37,167 bases of DNA from an uncultured Eubacteriales bacterium (lineage in GTDB: Bacteria; Bacillota; Clostridia; Oscillospirales; Acutalibacteraceae). Below the pieces are notes generated by a model. That model saw only the letters and a list, made by a program, of their open reading frames with translations, was not told the origin of the DNA and ran no database searches. Location of the stretch: NCBI GenBank assembly GCA_934561055.1, contig CAKTFN010000015.1:1-37167 (forward strand), read 5' to 3'. Below are positions 1-6,612 of the stretch, one piece after another; within the stretch, counting starts at the first letter, position 1; each line of letters opens with the position of its first letter. Both the position numbers and the translations under genes were made by a program.

Positions 1-2
1 AG

Positions 3-335
3 CATTTCAGACGCAGTCAAGGCGGAAATACAGCGTAAAAGACCTTGTCAATTCGGCTTTTCATTGCTTTGTTTTGTATCAATCGACAAAAGTGCCCCCA
101 GCGGAGCGGACGGATGAAAAAATAGAACACGGTGCGAATTCAAGCGACAACATAAAAAATACACCGTAGCGTAGGAAATCTCTCCCTCAGTCGGCAGAGC
201 CGACAGCCCCCTCAAAGGAGGGCACAAAAAAAGCACGGCAACAATTTGTCTTGCCTTTAGTATTTCAGCCGACAGTCAAAAAGTTCCCGGCACATCGGAC
301 GGATGTAAATTCAATAGAAAACCGTGCGGTTAAAG
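3..335. repeat. Degenerate intergenic repeats at the window start
   Basis: No convincing gene lies in the first 379 bases. Two imperfect copies of one unit are visible. Copy A has ATTTCAG-N4-AGTCAA near 4-20 and CGGACGGATG near 106-115, followed by an ATAGAA...GTGCG stretch. Copy B has ATTTCAG-N5-AGTCAA near 262-279 and CGGACGGATG near 297-306, followed by the same ATAGAA...GTGCG stretch. Copy B looks like copy A with roughly 67 bases missing between the two blocks. Between them, near 182-226, lies a G/C-rich palindromic element containing TCGGCAGAGCCGA, flanked by CTCCCTC and CCTCAAAGGAGGG. It resembles the REP-like elements scattered through many Clostridia genomes. An apparent 62-codon frame across it (48-236, -) is most likely non-coding. 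Confidence 0.5.
182..226. repeat. REP-like palindromic element
   Basis: An interrupted dyad: CTCCCTCAG, then TCGGC-AGA-GCCGA as a perfect 5-bp hairpin, then CAGCCCCCTCAAAGGAGGG. I recall similar CCCTCAGTCGGC...GCCGACAGC elements as common intergenic repeats in gut Clostridia. That identification is from memory and was not checked by a genome comparison. Confidence 0.45.
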
Positions 336-379
336 AACACACTTAATCGGTGCCGTCTCAAAGAGAAACACCGAAACAT

Positions 380-433
380 AAAAAACTCTTCATGAAAAAG
401 CGGAAAAGTCCGAATTTCATGAAGAGTTTTTTG
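380..433. terminator. Intrinsic terminator after hslO (bidirectional)
   Basis: A perfect stem of about 17 bp (AAAAACTCTTCATGAAA pairing with TTTCATGAAGAGTTTTT) around a roughly 17-base loop. It has a T run on either strand and lies directly after the hslO stop codon on the minus strand. Confidence 0.9.
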
Positions 434-439
434 TGAATA

Positions 440-1318
440 TTATTTGCTTGCTTTTTTCAAAAGCGCTTTGATGTCTTCCGATGTGAAAACATATTTCTTG
501 TCGCAGAAGCGGCAGCAAACCTCTGTTTTCTCATCTTCGGCCATGCTGAGAAGTTCGTCCTTTCCCGTGCTGATGAGCGCAGATTCAACCCGCTCTTTTG
601 AACAGTTGCATTTATAAGCGGGAAAGGCGGTGTCAAGAACGTCAAGCTCAAATTCGGAAAGCGCATGGCGGCAAATTTCCTCCGGAGTCATGCCTTGTGT
701 GATGAGCGTTGTTACCGGCTCAATGTTTTGAATCGAGCGTTCAACTTTTTCGATTGTGTCCTCCATTGCGGTCGGAAGAAGCTGAATGATGAAACCTCCC
801 GCGGCCTTGATTGAAAGGTCCGGATTGACGAGAACGCCGAGGGCGCAGACGGTCGGAGTCTGTTCGCTGACGGCGAAATAAGACGTGATGTCTTCCGCAA
901 TTTCACCCGTAACAATCGGGGTCTGACCGATATACGGCTCTTTGAGACCGAGGTCTTTGATGACGGTGACGTAACCGTCCGTTCCGACTGCACCGGAAAC
1001 ATCAAGCTTTCCCTTTTTGTTGAGCGGAATTTCAACAATCGGATTTTGAACGCAGCCTCTGACGTTTCCGCTTGAGTCCGAAACAGCCATAACCGTTCCG
1101 GCAGGACCCTTTCCGTTGATTTTGAGAGTGAGCGAATCATCCTTTCCTTTGAGCGCGCTTCCCATGAGCGAAGCGGCGGTGAGAAGCCTTCCGAGTGCGG
1201 CCGATGTAACCGCCGACGTTTTGTGAATTCTTTCCGCTTCGCTCACAATGTCCGTTGAGTTGACGGCCATTACGGTAAGTGTTCCGTCCTGTGAAATGCA
1301 TCTTACAAGATTGCCCAT
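440..1318 (-). CDS. hslO: Hsp33 redox-regulated molecular chaperone
   Basis: Hsp33 is a cytoplasmic holdase that is activated when oxidative stress makes it release zinc and form disulfides; it then binds unfolding proteins. The 292-aa length matches the family. The N-terminal substrate-binding domain has the usual opening (MGNLVRCISQDG) and an ITQGMTPEEI linker. The C-terminal zinc site is complete, with C237-x-C239 and C269-x-x-C272. The gene is last in an operon behind a methyltransferase and a YerC-like regulator, and is followed by a strong terminator. The start matches the family N terminus, but no good Shine-Dalgarno sequence sits close to the ATG. A GAAAGG lies farther upstream, separated from it by a small hairpin. 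Confidence 0.96.
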   Translation of the reverse strand: MGNLVRCISQDGTLTVMAVNSTDIVSEAERIHKTSAVTSAALGRLLTAASLMGSALKGKDDSLTLKINGKGPAGTVMAVSDSSGNVRGCVQNPIVEIPLNKKGKLDVSGAVGTDGYVTVIKDLGLKEPYIGQTPIVTGEIAEDITSYFAVSEQTPTVCALGVLVNPDLSIKAAGGFIIQLLPTAMEDTIEKVERSIQNIEPVTTLITQGMTPEEICRHALSEFELDVLDTAFPAYKCNCSKERVESALISTGKDELLSMAEDEKTEVCCRFCDKKYVFTSEDIKALLKKASK

Positions 1319-1333
1319 GATTTATACCGTTTT

Positions 1334-1347
1334 GCGGCAAAAGCCGC
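1334..1347 (-). promoter_or_regulatory. Hairpin between a distal Shine-Dalgarno and the hslO start
   Basis: GCGGC-TTTT-GCCGC is a perfect 5-bp hairpin in the 45-base gap upstream of hslO. It lies between GAAAGG and the ATG, which are about 30 bases apart. Folding would bring the two closer. It has no T run, so it is not a terminator. A translational role is inference. Confidence 0.4.
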
Positions 1348-1363
1348 TTACCTTTCTTTGGAT

Positions 1364-2131
1364 TTATGTAAATTGCGTTCCGTGCTTTTTGCACACGAAA
1401 ACGGCACGCTCGCTGTCCTCTTTGACGGGATTTTTTGTCATATCGTCATAGATTCCGACAACTTCAAACCGAAACTCTTCGAGCATACTTTTGAGCGACG
1501 AAAGTTCGTATCCGCGCTCGCAGAATTCTTCGCTGTACCGGACATAGACATCTTCTTCGTCTTCGTCCTGCTCAAAAATGTCAAGATTTATGAGTGTTGT
1601 TTCGTTGTCTTCAAGAAGGGTGTTTTGCCAAACGCAAAAAACGTTTTCGGTTTCGTAAACAAAAGTATTGTCTGCAAGGATGTTGCGGTGTTTATAGAGC
1701 GTGTTGACGTCAAAAAGGAAAACTCCGCCGTCGTTCATGAAAAGGGCAACGCGCCTGAAAATTTCTCTGAGCGTTTCAGGGTCGGTAATATGATTGAGAC
1801 TGTCTAATGTGCAGACGGCTGCGTCAATCGTTCCGAACATATCAAGTTCTTCCATTTTTTGGCAGAGAAAAAGAGCGTCAAAATTTTTTTCAAGCTTTTT
1901 TTCCTGTGCTCTTGAAAGCATTTCTTCCGAAGCGTCAACGCCGACAACGTCAAAGCCTTTTTTTGAAAACATTTCCGAAAGGGTTCCCGTTCCGCAGGCC
2001 ATATCAAGCAAAATCCCCTCACCGATTCCGTTTTCGGCAAGGAGACCGATGATGTAGTCAAAACGGCTTTCATATTCCGCGTTTTTCATGAGCGAGTCAT
2101 AAAAAAACGCAAAGTCCTTATAGCCGGCCAT
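1364..2131 (-). CDS. Class I SAM-dependent methyltransferase
   Basis: A soluble methyltransferase with a Rossmann fold, family Methyltransf_11/25. Motif I (DMACGTG) is at about residues 43-49, the acidic residue that binds the SAM ribose is in VGVDAS near 66, and the post-motif segment AAVCTLDSLNH is near 105-115. The length of 255 aa is normal. The substrate cannot be told from sequence. I prefer the ATG at 2131 to the GTG three bases upstream because the GAGGT ribosome site then lies six bases away. That site overlaps the stop of the YerC-like gene, so the two are probably translationally coupled. The order YerC-like, methyltransferase, hslO suggests cotranscription from the promoter at about 2488-2516. 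Confidence 0.85.
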   Translation of the reverse strand: MAGYKDFAFFYDSLMKNAEYESRFDYIIGLLAENGIGEGILLDMACGTGTLSEMFSKKGFDVVGVDASEEMLSRAQEKKLEKNFDALFLCQKMEELDMFGTIDAAVCTLDSLNHITDPETLREIFRRVALFMNDGGVFLFDVNTLYKHRNILADNTFVYETENVFCVWQNTLLEDNETTLINLDIFEQDEDEEDVYVRYSEEFCERGYELSSLKSMLEEFRFEVVGIYDDMTKNPVKEDSERAVFVCKKHGTQFT

Positions 2132-2140
2132 CACTGCACC

Positions 2141-2413
2141 TCATTTGTCAAGTTTTTCAAAAAGGGGCTGATAGCCGTCCTTTGTTCGGTTGACGCGGCT
2201 GATCGTTGCGGTGCTTGCGCCCGTTTCGGCAACAATGTCGCTGTAAACCTTTTTCTGATCAAGCATCCGTGCAACAACGGCACGCTGAGAAAGCGACGCA
2301 AGCTCGGTTTTTGTGCAAAGTGCGTCGAAAAGCGCAGAGCATTCCTCTTTCGTTTCAACGAGCATAATAAGATCGAACAAAAAGTCGATGTTCTCTTCTG
2401 TCGTTCTGGTCAT
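2141..2413 (-). CDS. YerC/YecD family TrpR-like DNA-binding protein
   Basis: A 90-aa helical protein of the TrpR-related YerC/YecD family, widespread in Bacillota and of uncertain role. The N-terminal half (NIDFLFDLIMLVETKEEC) is the family's helical dimerisation part. Residues about 45-76 (VVARMLDQKKVYSDIVAETG then ASTATISRVNR) form the helix-turn-helix typical of the Trp repressor fold. It is first in the operon, so it may regulate the methyltransferase and hslO or itself; that is inference. A ribosome site, AGAAAGGAT, lies about eight bases before the ATG. Confidence 0.9.
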   Translation of the reverse strand: MTRTTEENIDFLFDLIMLVETKEECSALFDALCTKTELASLSQRAVVARMLDQKKVYSDIVAETGASTATISRVNRTKDGYQPLFEKLDK

Positions 2414-2487
2414 TCGTAAAATCCTTTCTTACAGGCGGCGAATTTTGATTGCTTCAGAAATCCCCGGTGCCGCCTTCAATCACTGAT

Positions 2488-2516
2488 ATTTTAGCACATT
2501 AAATCAAAAAAGTAAA
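2488..2516 (-). promoter_or_regulatory. Promoter of the yerC-like/methyltransferase/hslO operon
   Basis: On the minus strand TTTACT (2511-2516) and TAAAAT (2488-2493) are 17 bases apart, with an extended -10 TG-C. The leader that follows can pair GGCGGC with GCCGCC (2469-2474 and 2434-2439), leaving the ribosome site just downstream. Confidence 0.65.
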
Positions 2517-2655
2517 GAGCATTTTCAACAAAGGCAGACCTCTTATATTTGGGCATAATGACTGCGGTTGCTTATAGCAGAAATATAAACGGTTCGTGTT
2601 TTTTTACTATATGAAGAACAAATTGTTTTTTTGTTAATTTTAATGACTTGATATA

Positions 2656-2695
2656 ATAAAAAGCGGCAGGGCTGTGAGCTTAGTCCGTACCGCTT
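2656..2695 (-). terminator. Probable terminator of the 50-aa small gene
   Basis: AAGCGG pairs with CCGCTT around a 23-base loop, followed on the minus strand by TTTTTATTATAT. A second stem, CCGCTC-TCAC with GTGAGCGG (about 2710-2739), lies between it and the small gene's stop codon. The stem is short, so confidence is moderate. Confidence 0.5.
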
Positions 2696-2748
2696 GTTTT
2701 GTTTGATATCCGCTCACTCGGTGCATTTCGTGAGAGCGGGTACCGGTT

Positions 2749-2901
2749 TTAGTCGTCTTCGTCCGGCAACCGGTCTTCTGAAATCATTGCTTGTCTTACG
2801 AGTTGGGCTGCTTCTTCAACCGTCGTTGCTTTAGTTTCAATCAATATTGCAATCGCTTCAAGAAAAGCATTAAATTGCAAATCTGTCATTCCGTCCTTCA
2901 T
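2749..2901 (-). CDS. Small 50-aa acidic protein of unknown function
   Basis: The minus-strand frame encodes 50 residues beginning MKDGMTDLQFNAFLEA and ending DRLPDEDD. It is predicted to be mostly helical and acidic, with one helix around LEAIAILIET and another around VEEAAQLVRQAM. No signal peptide, membrane segment or cysteine is seen. Support for it being real: a GAAAGGACGTGAGAAA ribosome site before the ATG, a TATAAT box upstream (2936-2941), and hairpins after the stop. It resembles short 'MTD-x-QF' proteins I recall from clostridial genomes, but I cannot name a family. It is transcribed divergently from the alpha/beta hydrolase. Confidence 0.7.
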   Translation of the reverse strand: MKDGMTDLQFNAFLEAIAILIETKATTVEEAAQLVRQAMISEDRLPDEDD

Positions 2902-2935
2902 TTTCTCACGTCCTTTCTTGAATTATTTAAAAATA

Positions 2936-2941
2936 ATTATA
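2936..2941 (-). promoter_or_regulatory. -10 box for the small 50-aa gene
   Basis: TATAAT on the minus strand lies about 35 bases before the small gene's ATG. No good -35 is seen at the right distance, so the promoter may need an activator or be weak. Confidence 0.5.
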
Positions 2942-2976
2942 CATTATTTTGCGGCATTTATATTTCTTTTAGGGAT

Positions 2977-3006
2977 TTGCAATGTGTGGGTAATATGTGC
3001 TATAAT
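2977..3006 (+). promoter_or_regulatory. Promoter of the alpha/beta hydrolase
   Basis: TTGCAA (2977-2982), an 18-base spacer and TATAAT (3001-3006) with an extended -10 (TG-C). The predicted start is near 3013, inside a cluster of TGTCGG motifs. Confidence 0.75.
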
Positions 3007-3007
3007 A

Positions 3008-3049
3008 TGTGTCGGGATTTTTGTCGGGACGAAATGTTGCTCCGACACA
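3008..3049 (+). promoter_or_regulatory. TGTCGG triple element / leader hairpin at the hydrolase start site
   Basis: Two direct copies of TGTCGGGA lie 12 bases apart (about 3010-3017 and 3022-3029), and an inverted copy (CCGACA) follows. The outer arms TGTGTCGG (3008-3015) and CCGACACA (3042-3049) are perfectly complementary. It could be an operator cluster at the transcription start or a stem at the 5' end of the mRNA. No known riboswitch fits. Confidence 0.5.
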
Positions 3050-3087
3050 GAGGCTTTATAACCATATATTTGAAAGGATTGAAAAAA

Positions 3088-4086
3088 ATGTTCAATTTAC
3101 TCGCTCTGACTTATGCTCAGAAAACCGCAATTTCGGTCGTCGTGATTGTCCTTGCGGTCTTGGCTGTTCTTTTTCTCGCCCTCGGATTTCTTTTTTTTCA
3201 TATTGCACTCGGTTCAAAGCGCCGTGAGGACGAAACCGTTCCTTGCAAAAACAGCCTTTTTGAACGCAACGCAAACAACAAAACGCTTCAGGACGGCTAT
3301 AAGTGGTACGACGAGAATTACAAACAGGACGTCACAATCAAAAGCCGAAAAGGAATTGCCCTTCATGCAACGGAGTTTCGCAACCCGTCGAACAGCAATG
3401 TTTGGGCAATTTGCATCCACGGTTGGACGAACGTAAAGCGTGAGGTCGGAACATACGGAATTGAATATTACCGCAGAGGGTTCAACGTTCTCATTCCCGA
3501 CCTTCGCGGCCACGATCACAGCGAAAGCAAGTATGTTACAATGGGTTGGCTTGACAGGCTTGACATTGTTGATTGGATCAACAGCCTTGTCAGAGAGAAC
3601 CCGAAGGTAAAAATAATCATTCACGGCGTTTCAATGGGCTCGGCAACAACGATGATGACGACGGGCGAAGAGCTTCCGAAAAACGTTGTGCTTGCCGTTG
3701 CCGACTGCGGATACAGCGGAGTGAAGGATATTTTTGTTGATCAGTGCATCAGAAAGTATCATCTTCCGCCGAAAATCGTCATTCCTGCCGCAAGCTTTGT
3801 CAACAAGATTATGAACGGATTTTTCTTCGGCGAAGCCTCAACCGTTGAACAACTCAAAAAATCAAAAACACCGACCCTTTTCATTCACGGCGACAAAGAC
3901 GAATTTGTCCTTCCGGAAAACCTTGACGTTGTTTATAACGCCTGTGCCGCTCCGAAGGAAAAGCACGTTATCCACGGTGCGGAACACGCCGTTTCGGCTC
4001 TTTGGTTCCCGGAGGAATACTGGAAAACGGTTGACGCCTTCCTTGAAAAATATCTTTATGAGTCTCCGGTCGCACGGAAAGATTAA
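3088..4086 (+). CDS. Membrane-anchored alpha/beta hydrolase
   Basis: The 332-aa product has a membrane segment at about residues 14-38 and then a complete alpha/beta hydrolase domain, probably facing outward. Visible elements are the oxyanion segment ICIHGW (108-113), nucleophile S182 in GVSMGS, acid D271 in HGDKDEFV and H300 in GAEHA. It resembles the YqkD/Bem46-like group of esterase-type enzymes. The substrate is unknown. The start at 3088 is chosen because of the preceding GAAAGGATTG and because a reading from 2791 would cover the promoter and the opposing small gene. It stands alone, ended by a bidirectional terminator. Confidence 0.9.
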   Translation: MFNLLALTYAQKTAISVVVIVLAVLAVLFLALGFLFFHIALGSKRREDETVPCKNSLFERNANNKTLQDGYKWYDENYKQDVTIKSRKGIALHATEFRNPSNSNVWAICIHGWTNVKREVGTYGIEYYRRGFNVLIPDLRGHDHSESKYVTMGWLDRLDIVDWINSLVRENPKVKIIIHGVSMGSATTMMTTGEELPKNVVLAVADCGYSGVKDIFVDQCIRKYHLPPKIVIPAASFVNKIMNGFFFGEASTVEQLKKSKTPTLFIHGDKDEFVLPENLDVVYNACAAPKEKHVIHGAEHAVSALWFPEEYWKTVDAFLEKYLYESPVARKD

Positions 4087-4100
4087 AATGCATATGAAAA

Positions 4101-4138
4101 AAGAACCGTTTGCGTAAATGCAGACGGTTCTTGTTTTT
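4101..4138. terminator. Bidirectional terminator
   Basis: A 13-bp stem with one wobble (AAGAACCGTTTGC with GCAGACGGTTCTT) followed by TGTTTTTTG. It separates the convergent hydrolase and Ig-like genes. Confidence 0.9.
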
Positions 4139-4140
4139 TG

Positions 4141-4584
4141 TTACTGCCAAACAAAAGGAGCAACGGTGAAACCGAATGTTGCCGTTCCGGTTTGGTTGTT
4201 TGTGTAACCGCTCGTTTTGTAGCTCACCTTGATTTGATAATCGCCGGAAACGAGAGGAACGTCCTCCATTGTTTTCGGGTCGGCAAAAACAACGTGAAGA
4301 GTCGTTTTTTCGTTCGGATAAAGCTTATACTTGGTAATTCCTTCATTGATGTGCTGAACGAAGGGAACGTCAACCCATTCGCCGTTGTTTTCAATTGCTT
4401 TTCTTTGGATTGCGTCGATTGAAACGTCAATTTCAAGGCGGTAGCCGGTCTTGTTTTCAAAAACAAATTCGGCACTTGTTGCGCCTTCGCTGATTTCCTT
4501 TTCGGGCCAAACGTTGGCTTTGTCAATATTTCCGCCGAAAAAGAATGAGATGATGAACAAAATGATAGCAATGAGTCTCTGCAT
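4141..4584 (-). CDS. Secreted Ig-like domain protein (Big_14-like)
   Basis: The 147-aa product begins with a hydrophobic segment (LIAIILFIISFFFGG) that acts as a signal peptide or anchor; no lipobox cysteine is present. The rest is a single beta-sandwich with the pattern FVFENKTGYRLEI, GEWVDVPF, LYPNEKTTLHV and VSGDYQIKVSY. This recalls the bacterial Ig-like Big_14 or BsuPI type of extracytoplasmic domain. Assignment rests on pattern recognition only. A good ribosome site, GGAGGAAATCAT, precedes the ATG. It is monocistronic and convergent with the hydrolase. Its function is unknown. Confidence 0.75.
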   Translation of the reverse strand: MQRLIAIILFIISFFFGGNIDKANVWPEKEISEGATSAEFVFENKTGYRLEIDVSIDAIQRKAIENNGEWVDVPFVQHINEGITKYKLYPNEKTTLHVVFADPKTMEDVPLVSGDYQIKVSYKTSGYTNNQTGTATFGFTVAPFVWQ

Positions 4585-4630
4585 ATGATTTCCTCCTTTG
4601 AAAAATAATAGAGTGCTATTGCTTTCCTTT

Positions 4631-4659
4631 ATGTTATCATATTATAATAATTTTGTCAA
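4631..4659 (-). promoter_or_regulatory. Promoter of the Ig-like protein gene
   Basis: TTGACA (4654-4659) and TAACAT (4631-4636) on the minus strand with a 17-base spacer. Confidence 0.65.
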
Positions 4660-4721
4660 ATATAAACATCGAATTTTATAATTTAAAATATTTAATTCAC
4701 ATTTTAAAAGTTAAAAACCTC

Positions 4722-4751
4722 TTGACTTAAACCTAACTTCATAGTTAAAAT
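4722..4751 (+). promoter_or_regulatory. Promoter of the ECF S-component/aldo-keto reductase operon
   Basis: TTGACT (4722-4727), an 18-base spacer, then TAAAAT (4746-4751). Confidence 0.65.
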
Positions 4752-4765
4752 AAATATAGAAAACA

Positions 4766-4787
4766 TTCGACCGGATTTTCGGTCGAA
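4766..4787 (+). promoter_or_regulatory. Leader hairpin before the ECF S-component gene
   Basis: TTCGACCG and CGGTCGAA form a perfect 8-bp stem with a GATTTT loop, immediately before the AAAAGGGG ribosome site. There is no T run on the coding strand, so it is not a terminator. It may be an operator near the transcription start or a 5' stabilising stem. Confidence 0.45.
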
Positions 4788-4808
4788 AAAAGAAAAGGGG
4801 CAGTTATA

Positions 4809-5375
4809 ATGCAAACTAACGTAAAAACAAAGGTTCTTCCGAAACTCTCGTTCAAAGCTCAGACGCTTGCGCTTTTTGCGGCTCTTGCTTCAGCCGTTGC
4901 GCTTCCGCAGATTTTCCATCTTATCGGTGCGGTTTCAAACCTCGGAACAACAATCGGCGCTTCGTTCCTTCCGATGCATCTTCCGATTATGATCGTCGGC
5001 TTCATCGCAGGTCCTTATGCCGGACTTGTTGCCGGTGCGCTCGCTCCGGTCGTCAGTTTTTTCCTTTCGGGAATGCCGACTCTTGCGATGCTTCCGCTCA
5101 TGATTGCGGAAATTTCCGCATACGGACTTTTCTCCGGACTTCTTCGCAACGCAAAAATTCCGGCTTTCGGAAAACTTCTTTCCGTTCAGCTTCTCGGAAG
5201 GGCAGTCCGTGCCGTTGCAACGGTTGCGGTTGTTCTTTTCATTTCCGGAACGCCGATTACGCTTTCTTCGATTTATACGAGCATTCTTGCCGGTCTTCCC
5301 GGAATTATCATTCAGTGGGCAGTGCTTCCGCTTCTTCTTTATTTCGTCAACAACAGATTCGGAGAAGAAGTTTAA
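4809..5375 (+). CDS. ECF transporter S component
   Basis: A 188-aa integral membrane protein with about six hydrophobic segments. The central stretch FLPMHLPIMIVGFIAGPYAG followed by APVVSFFLSGMP is characteristic of substrate-binding (S) components of energy-coupling factor vitamin importers. These bind a vitamin or precursor and dock on a shared EcfA/EcfA'/EcfT module encoded elsewhere; no such module is in this window. The ligand cannot be deduced. An AAAAGGGG ribosome site lies eight bases before the ATG. The aldo/keto reductase gene starts 43 bases after its stop with no terminator between, so the two are probably cotranscribed. Confidence 0.88.
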   Translation: MQTNVKTKVLPKLSFKAQTLALFAALASAVALPQIFHLIGAVSNLGTTIGASFLPMHLPIMIVGFIAGPYAGLVAGALAPVVSFFLSGMPTLAMLPLMIAEISAYGLFSGLLRNAKIPAFGKLLSVQLLGRAVRAVATVAVVLFISGTPITLSSIYTSILAGLPGIIIQWAVLPLLLYFVNNRFGEEV

Positions 5376-5418
5376 AAGAATGAAGACTTAAAAATTTTCA
5401 TGAAAGGAGTTTTGAAAA

Positions 5419-6549
5419 ATGCTTTTCAGAGAATTCAAAGGAAAGAAAATTTCCGCGCTCGGCTTTGGCTCAATGCGACTTCCCGTCATTGACAACGACG
5501 ACTCAAAAATCGATGAGGAAAAGGCTGCCGCAATGGTTGGAAAAGCAATCAACGGCGGAATTAATTATTTTGACACCGCTTGGGGCTACCACGGCGGAAA
5601 CAGCGAAATCGTGATGGGAAAGCTTCTTCAAAAGTATCCGAGAGAAAGCTTTTTCCTTGCAACGAAGTTTCCGGGTTATGACCTTTCAAACATTGACAAA
5701 GTTGAAACGATTTTTGAAAAACAGCTTGAAAAATGCCGAACGGATTATTTTGATTTTTATCTCTTCCATAATGTCTGCGAGATGAATATAGATGCATACC
5801 TCGACGAAAGCCACGGAATTTTTGCTTATCTCAAAAAACAGAAGGAAAACGGAAGAATTCGTCACCTCGGTTTTTCCGTTCACGGAAACATTGAAACCAT
5901 GACACGCTTTCTTGAAAAATACGGAAACGACATGGAGTTTTGTCAGATTCAGCTCAATTACATTGATTATAATTTTCAGAACGCAAAAGCCAAGCTTGAA
6001 CTTCTTGAAAAATATAAAATTCCGGTTTGGGTCATGGAGCCGCTCAGGGGCGGAAAACTTGCTTCGTTGAAGGACGGTTTCGGAGAAAAGGTCAAAGAAA
6101 AGCTCGGCGTTGCTCCGGTTGACGCCGCATTCGGGTTCCTTCTTTCATTCCCGCAGGTTACAACGGTTCTTTCCGGAATGAGTACGGAAGAACAACTTGA
6201 AGATAACCTCAGAATTTTCGATAACGCAAAACCGCTTGAAAAGGCGGAAGTTGATTTTATTCTTTCCGTTGCAGACGAAATGCTCAAGAAGAAAACCCTT
6301 CCGTGCACGGGTTGCCATTACTGCGTCAGCCATTGCCCCAAGGGGTTGGATATTCCGACTTTGATTGAGCTTTACAACGAGCATTGCTTCATGGAAGGCG
6401 GATTCATTGCGCCGATGTTTTTCGCCCGCTATCCGAAGGAAAAACAACCGTCTGCCTGCATAGGCTGCCGAAGTTGCGAAAAGGTCTGTCCTCAGCAGAT
6501 CAAAATTTCCGAAGCCTTTTCGGATTTTTCCGCAAAGCTCGGTTCTTGA
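5419..6549 (+). CDS. Aldo/keto reductase with C-terminal 4Fe-4S domain
   Basis: The 376-aa product carries an aldo/keto reductase TIM barrel (about 1-285) fused to a ferredoxin-like tail. The barrel has the catalytic tetrad D52, Y57, K83 and H117 (DTAWGYH, ATKF, FHNV). The tail has CxxCxxCxxxCP at C296/C299/C302/C306 and a second CxxCxxCxxxCP at C347/C350/C353/C357, enough for two clusters. This is the predicted-oxidoreductase group COG1453, common in anaerobes, with unknown substrate. AAAGGAG precedes the ATG. Because it follows an ECF S component in the same unit, it may act on the imported compound; that is inference. Confidence 0.93.
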   Translation: MLFREFKGKKISALGFGSMRLPVIDNDDSKIDEEKAAAMVGKAINGGINYFDTAWGYHGGNSEIVMGKLLQKYPRESFFLATKFPGYDLSNIDKVETIFEKQLEKCRTDYFDFYLFHNVCEMNIDAYLDESHGIFAYLKKQKENGRIRHLGFSVHGNIETMTRFLEKYGNDMEFCQIQLNYIDYNFQNAKAKLELLEKYKIPVWVMEPLRGGKLASLKDGFGEKVKEKLGVAPVDAAFGFLLSFPQVTTVLSGMSTEEQLEDNLRIFDNAKPLEKAEVDFILSVADEMLKKKTLPCTGCHYCVSHCPKGLDIPTLIELYNEHCFMEGGFIAPMFFARYPKEKQPSACIGCRSCEKVCPQQIKISEAFSDFSAKLGS

Positions 6550-6561
6550 ATTGAAAACAGA

Positions 6562-6600
6562 AAAACTCCGAAGATTTTTCGTCTTCGGAGTTTTATTTTT
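6562..6600. terminator. Bidirectional terminator after the aldo/keto reductase
   Basis: A perfect 13-bp stem (AAAACTCCGAAGA with TCTTCGGAGTTTT) followed by ATTTTTTT on the plus strand. The minus strand also reads into TTTTTCTGTTTTC. Confidence 0.92.
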
Positions 6601-6612
6601 TTGTTTGGAGCG

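Noticed and set aside
48..236. 62-codon frame at the window start
   Set aside because: It is a translation of the repeat region, including the REP-like palindrome, with no ribosome site.
2791..3087. N-terminal extension of the alpha/beta hydrolase frame back to an ATG at 2791
   Set aside because: It covers the TTGCAA/TATAAT promoter and the opposing small gene. The ATG at 3088 has a ribosome site and gives a normal membrane-anchored hydrolase.
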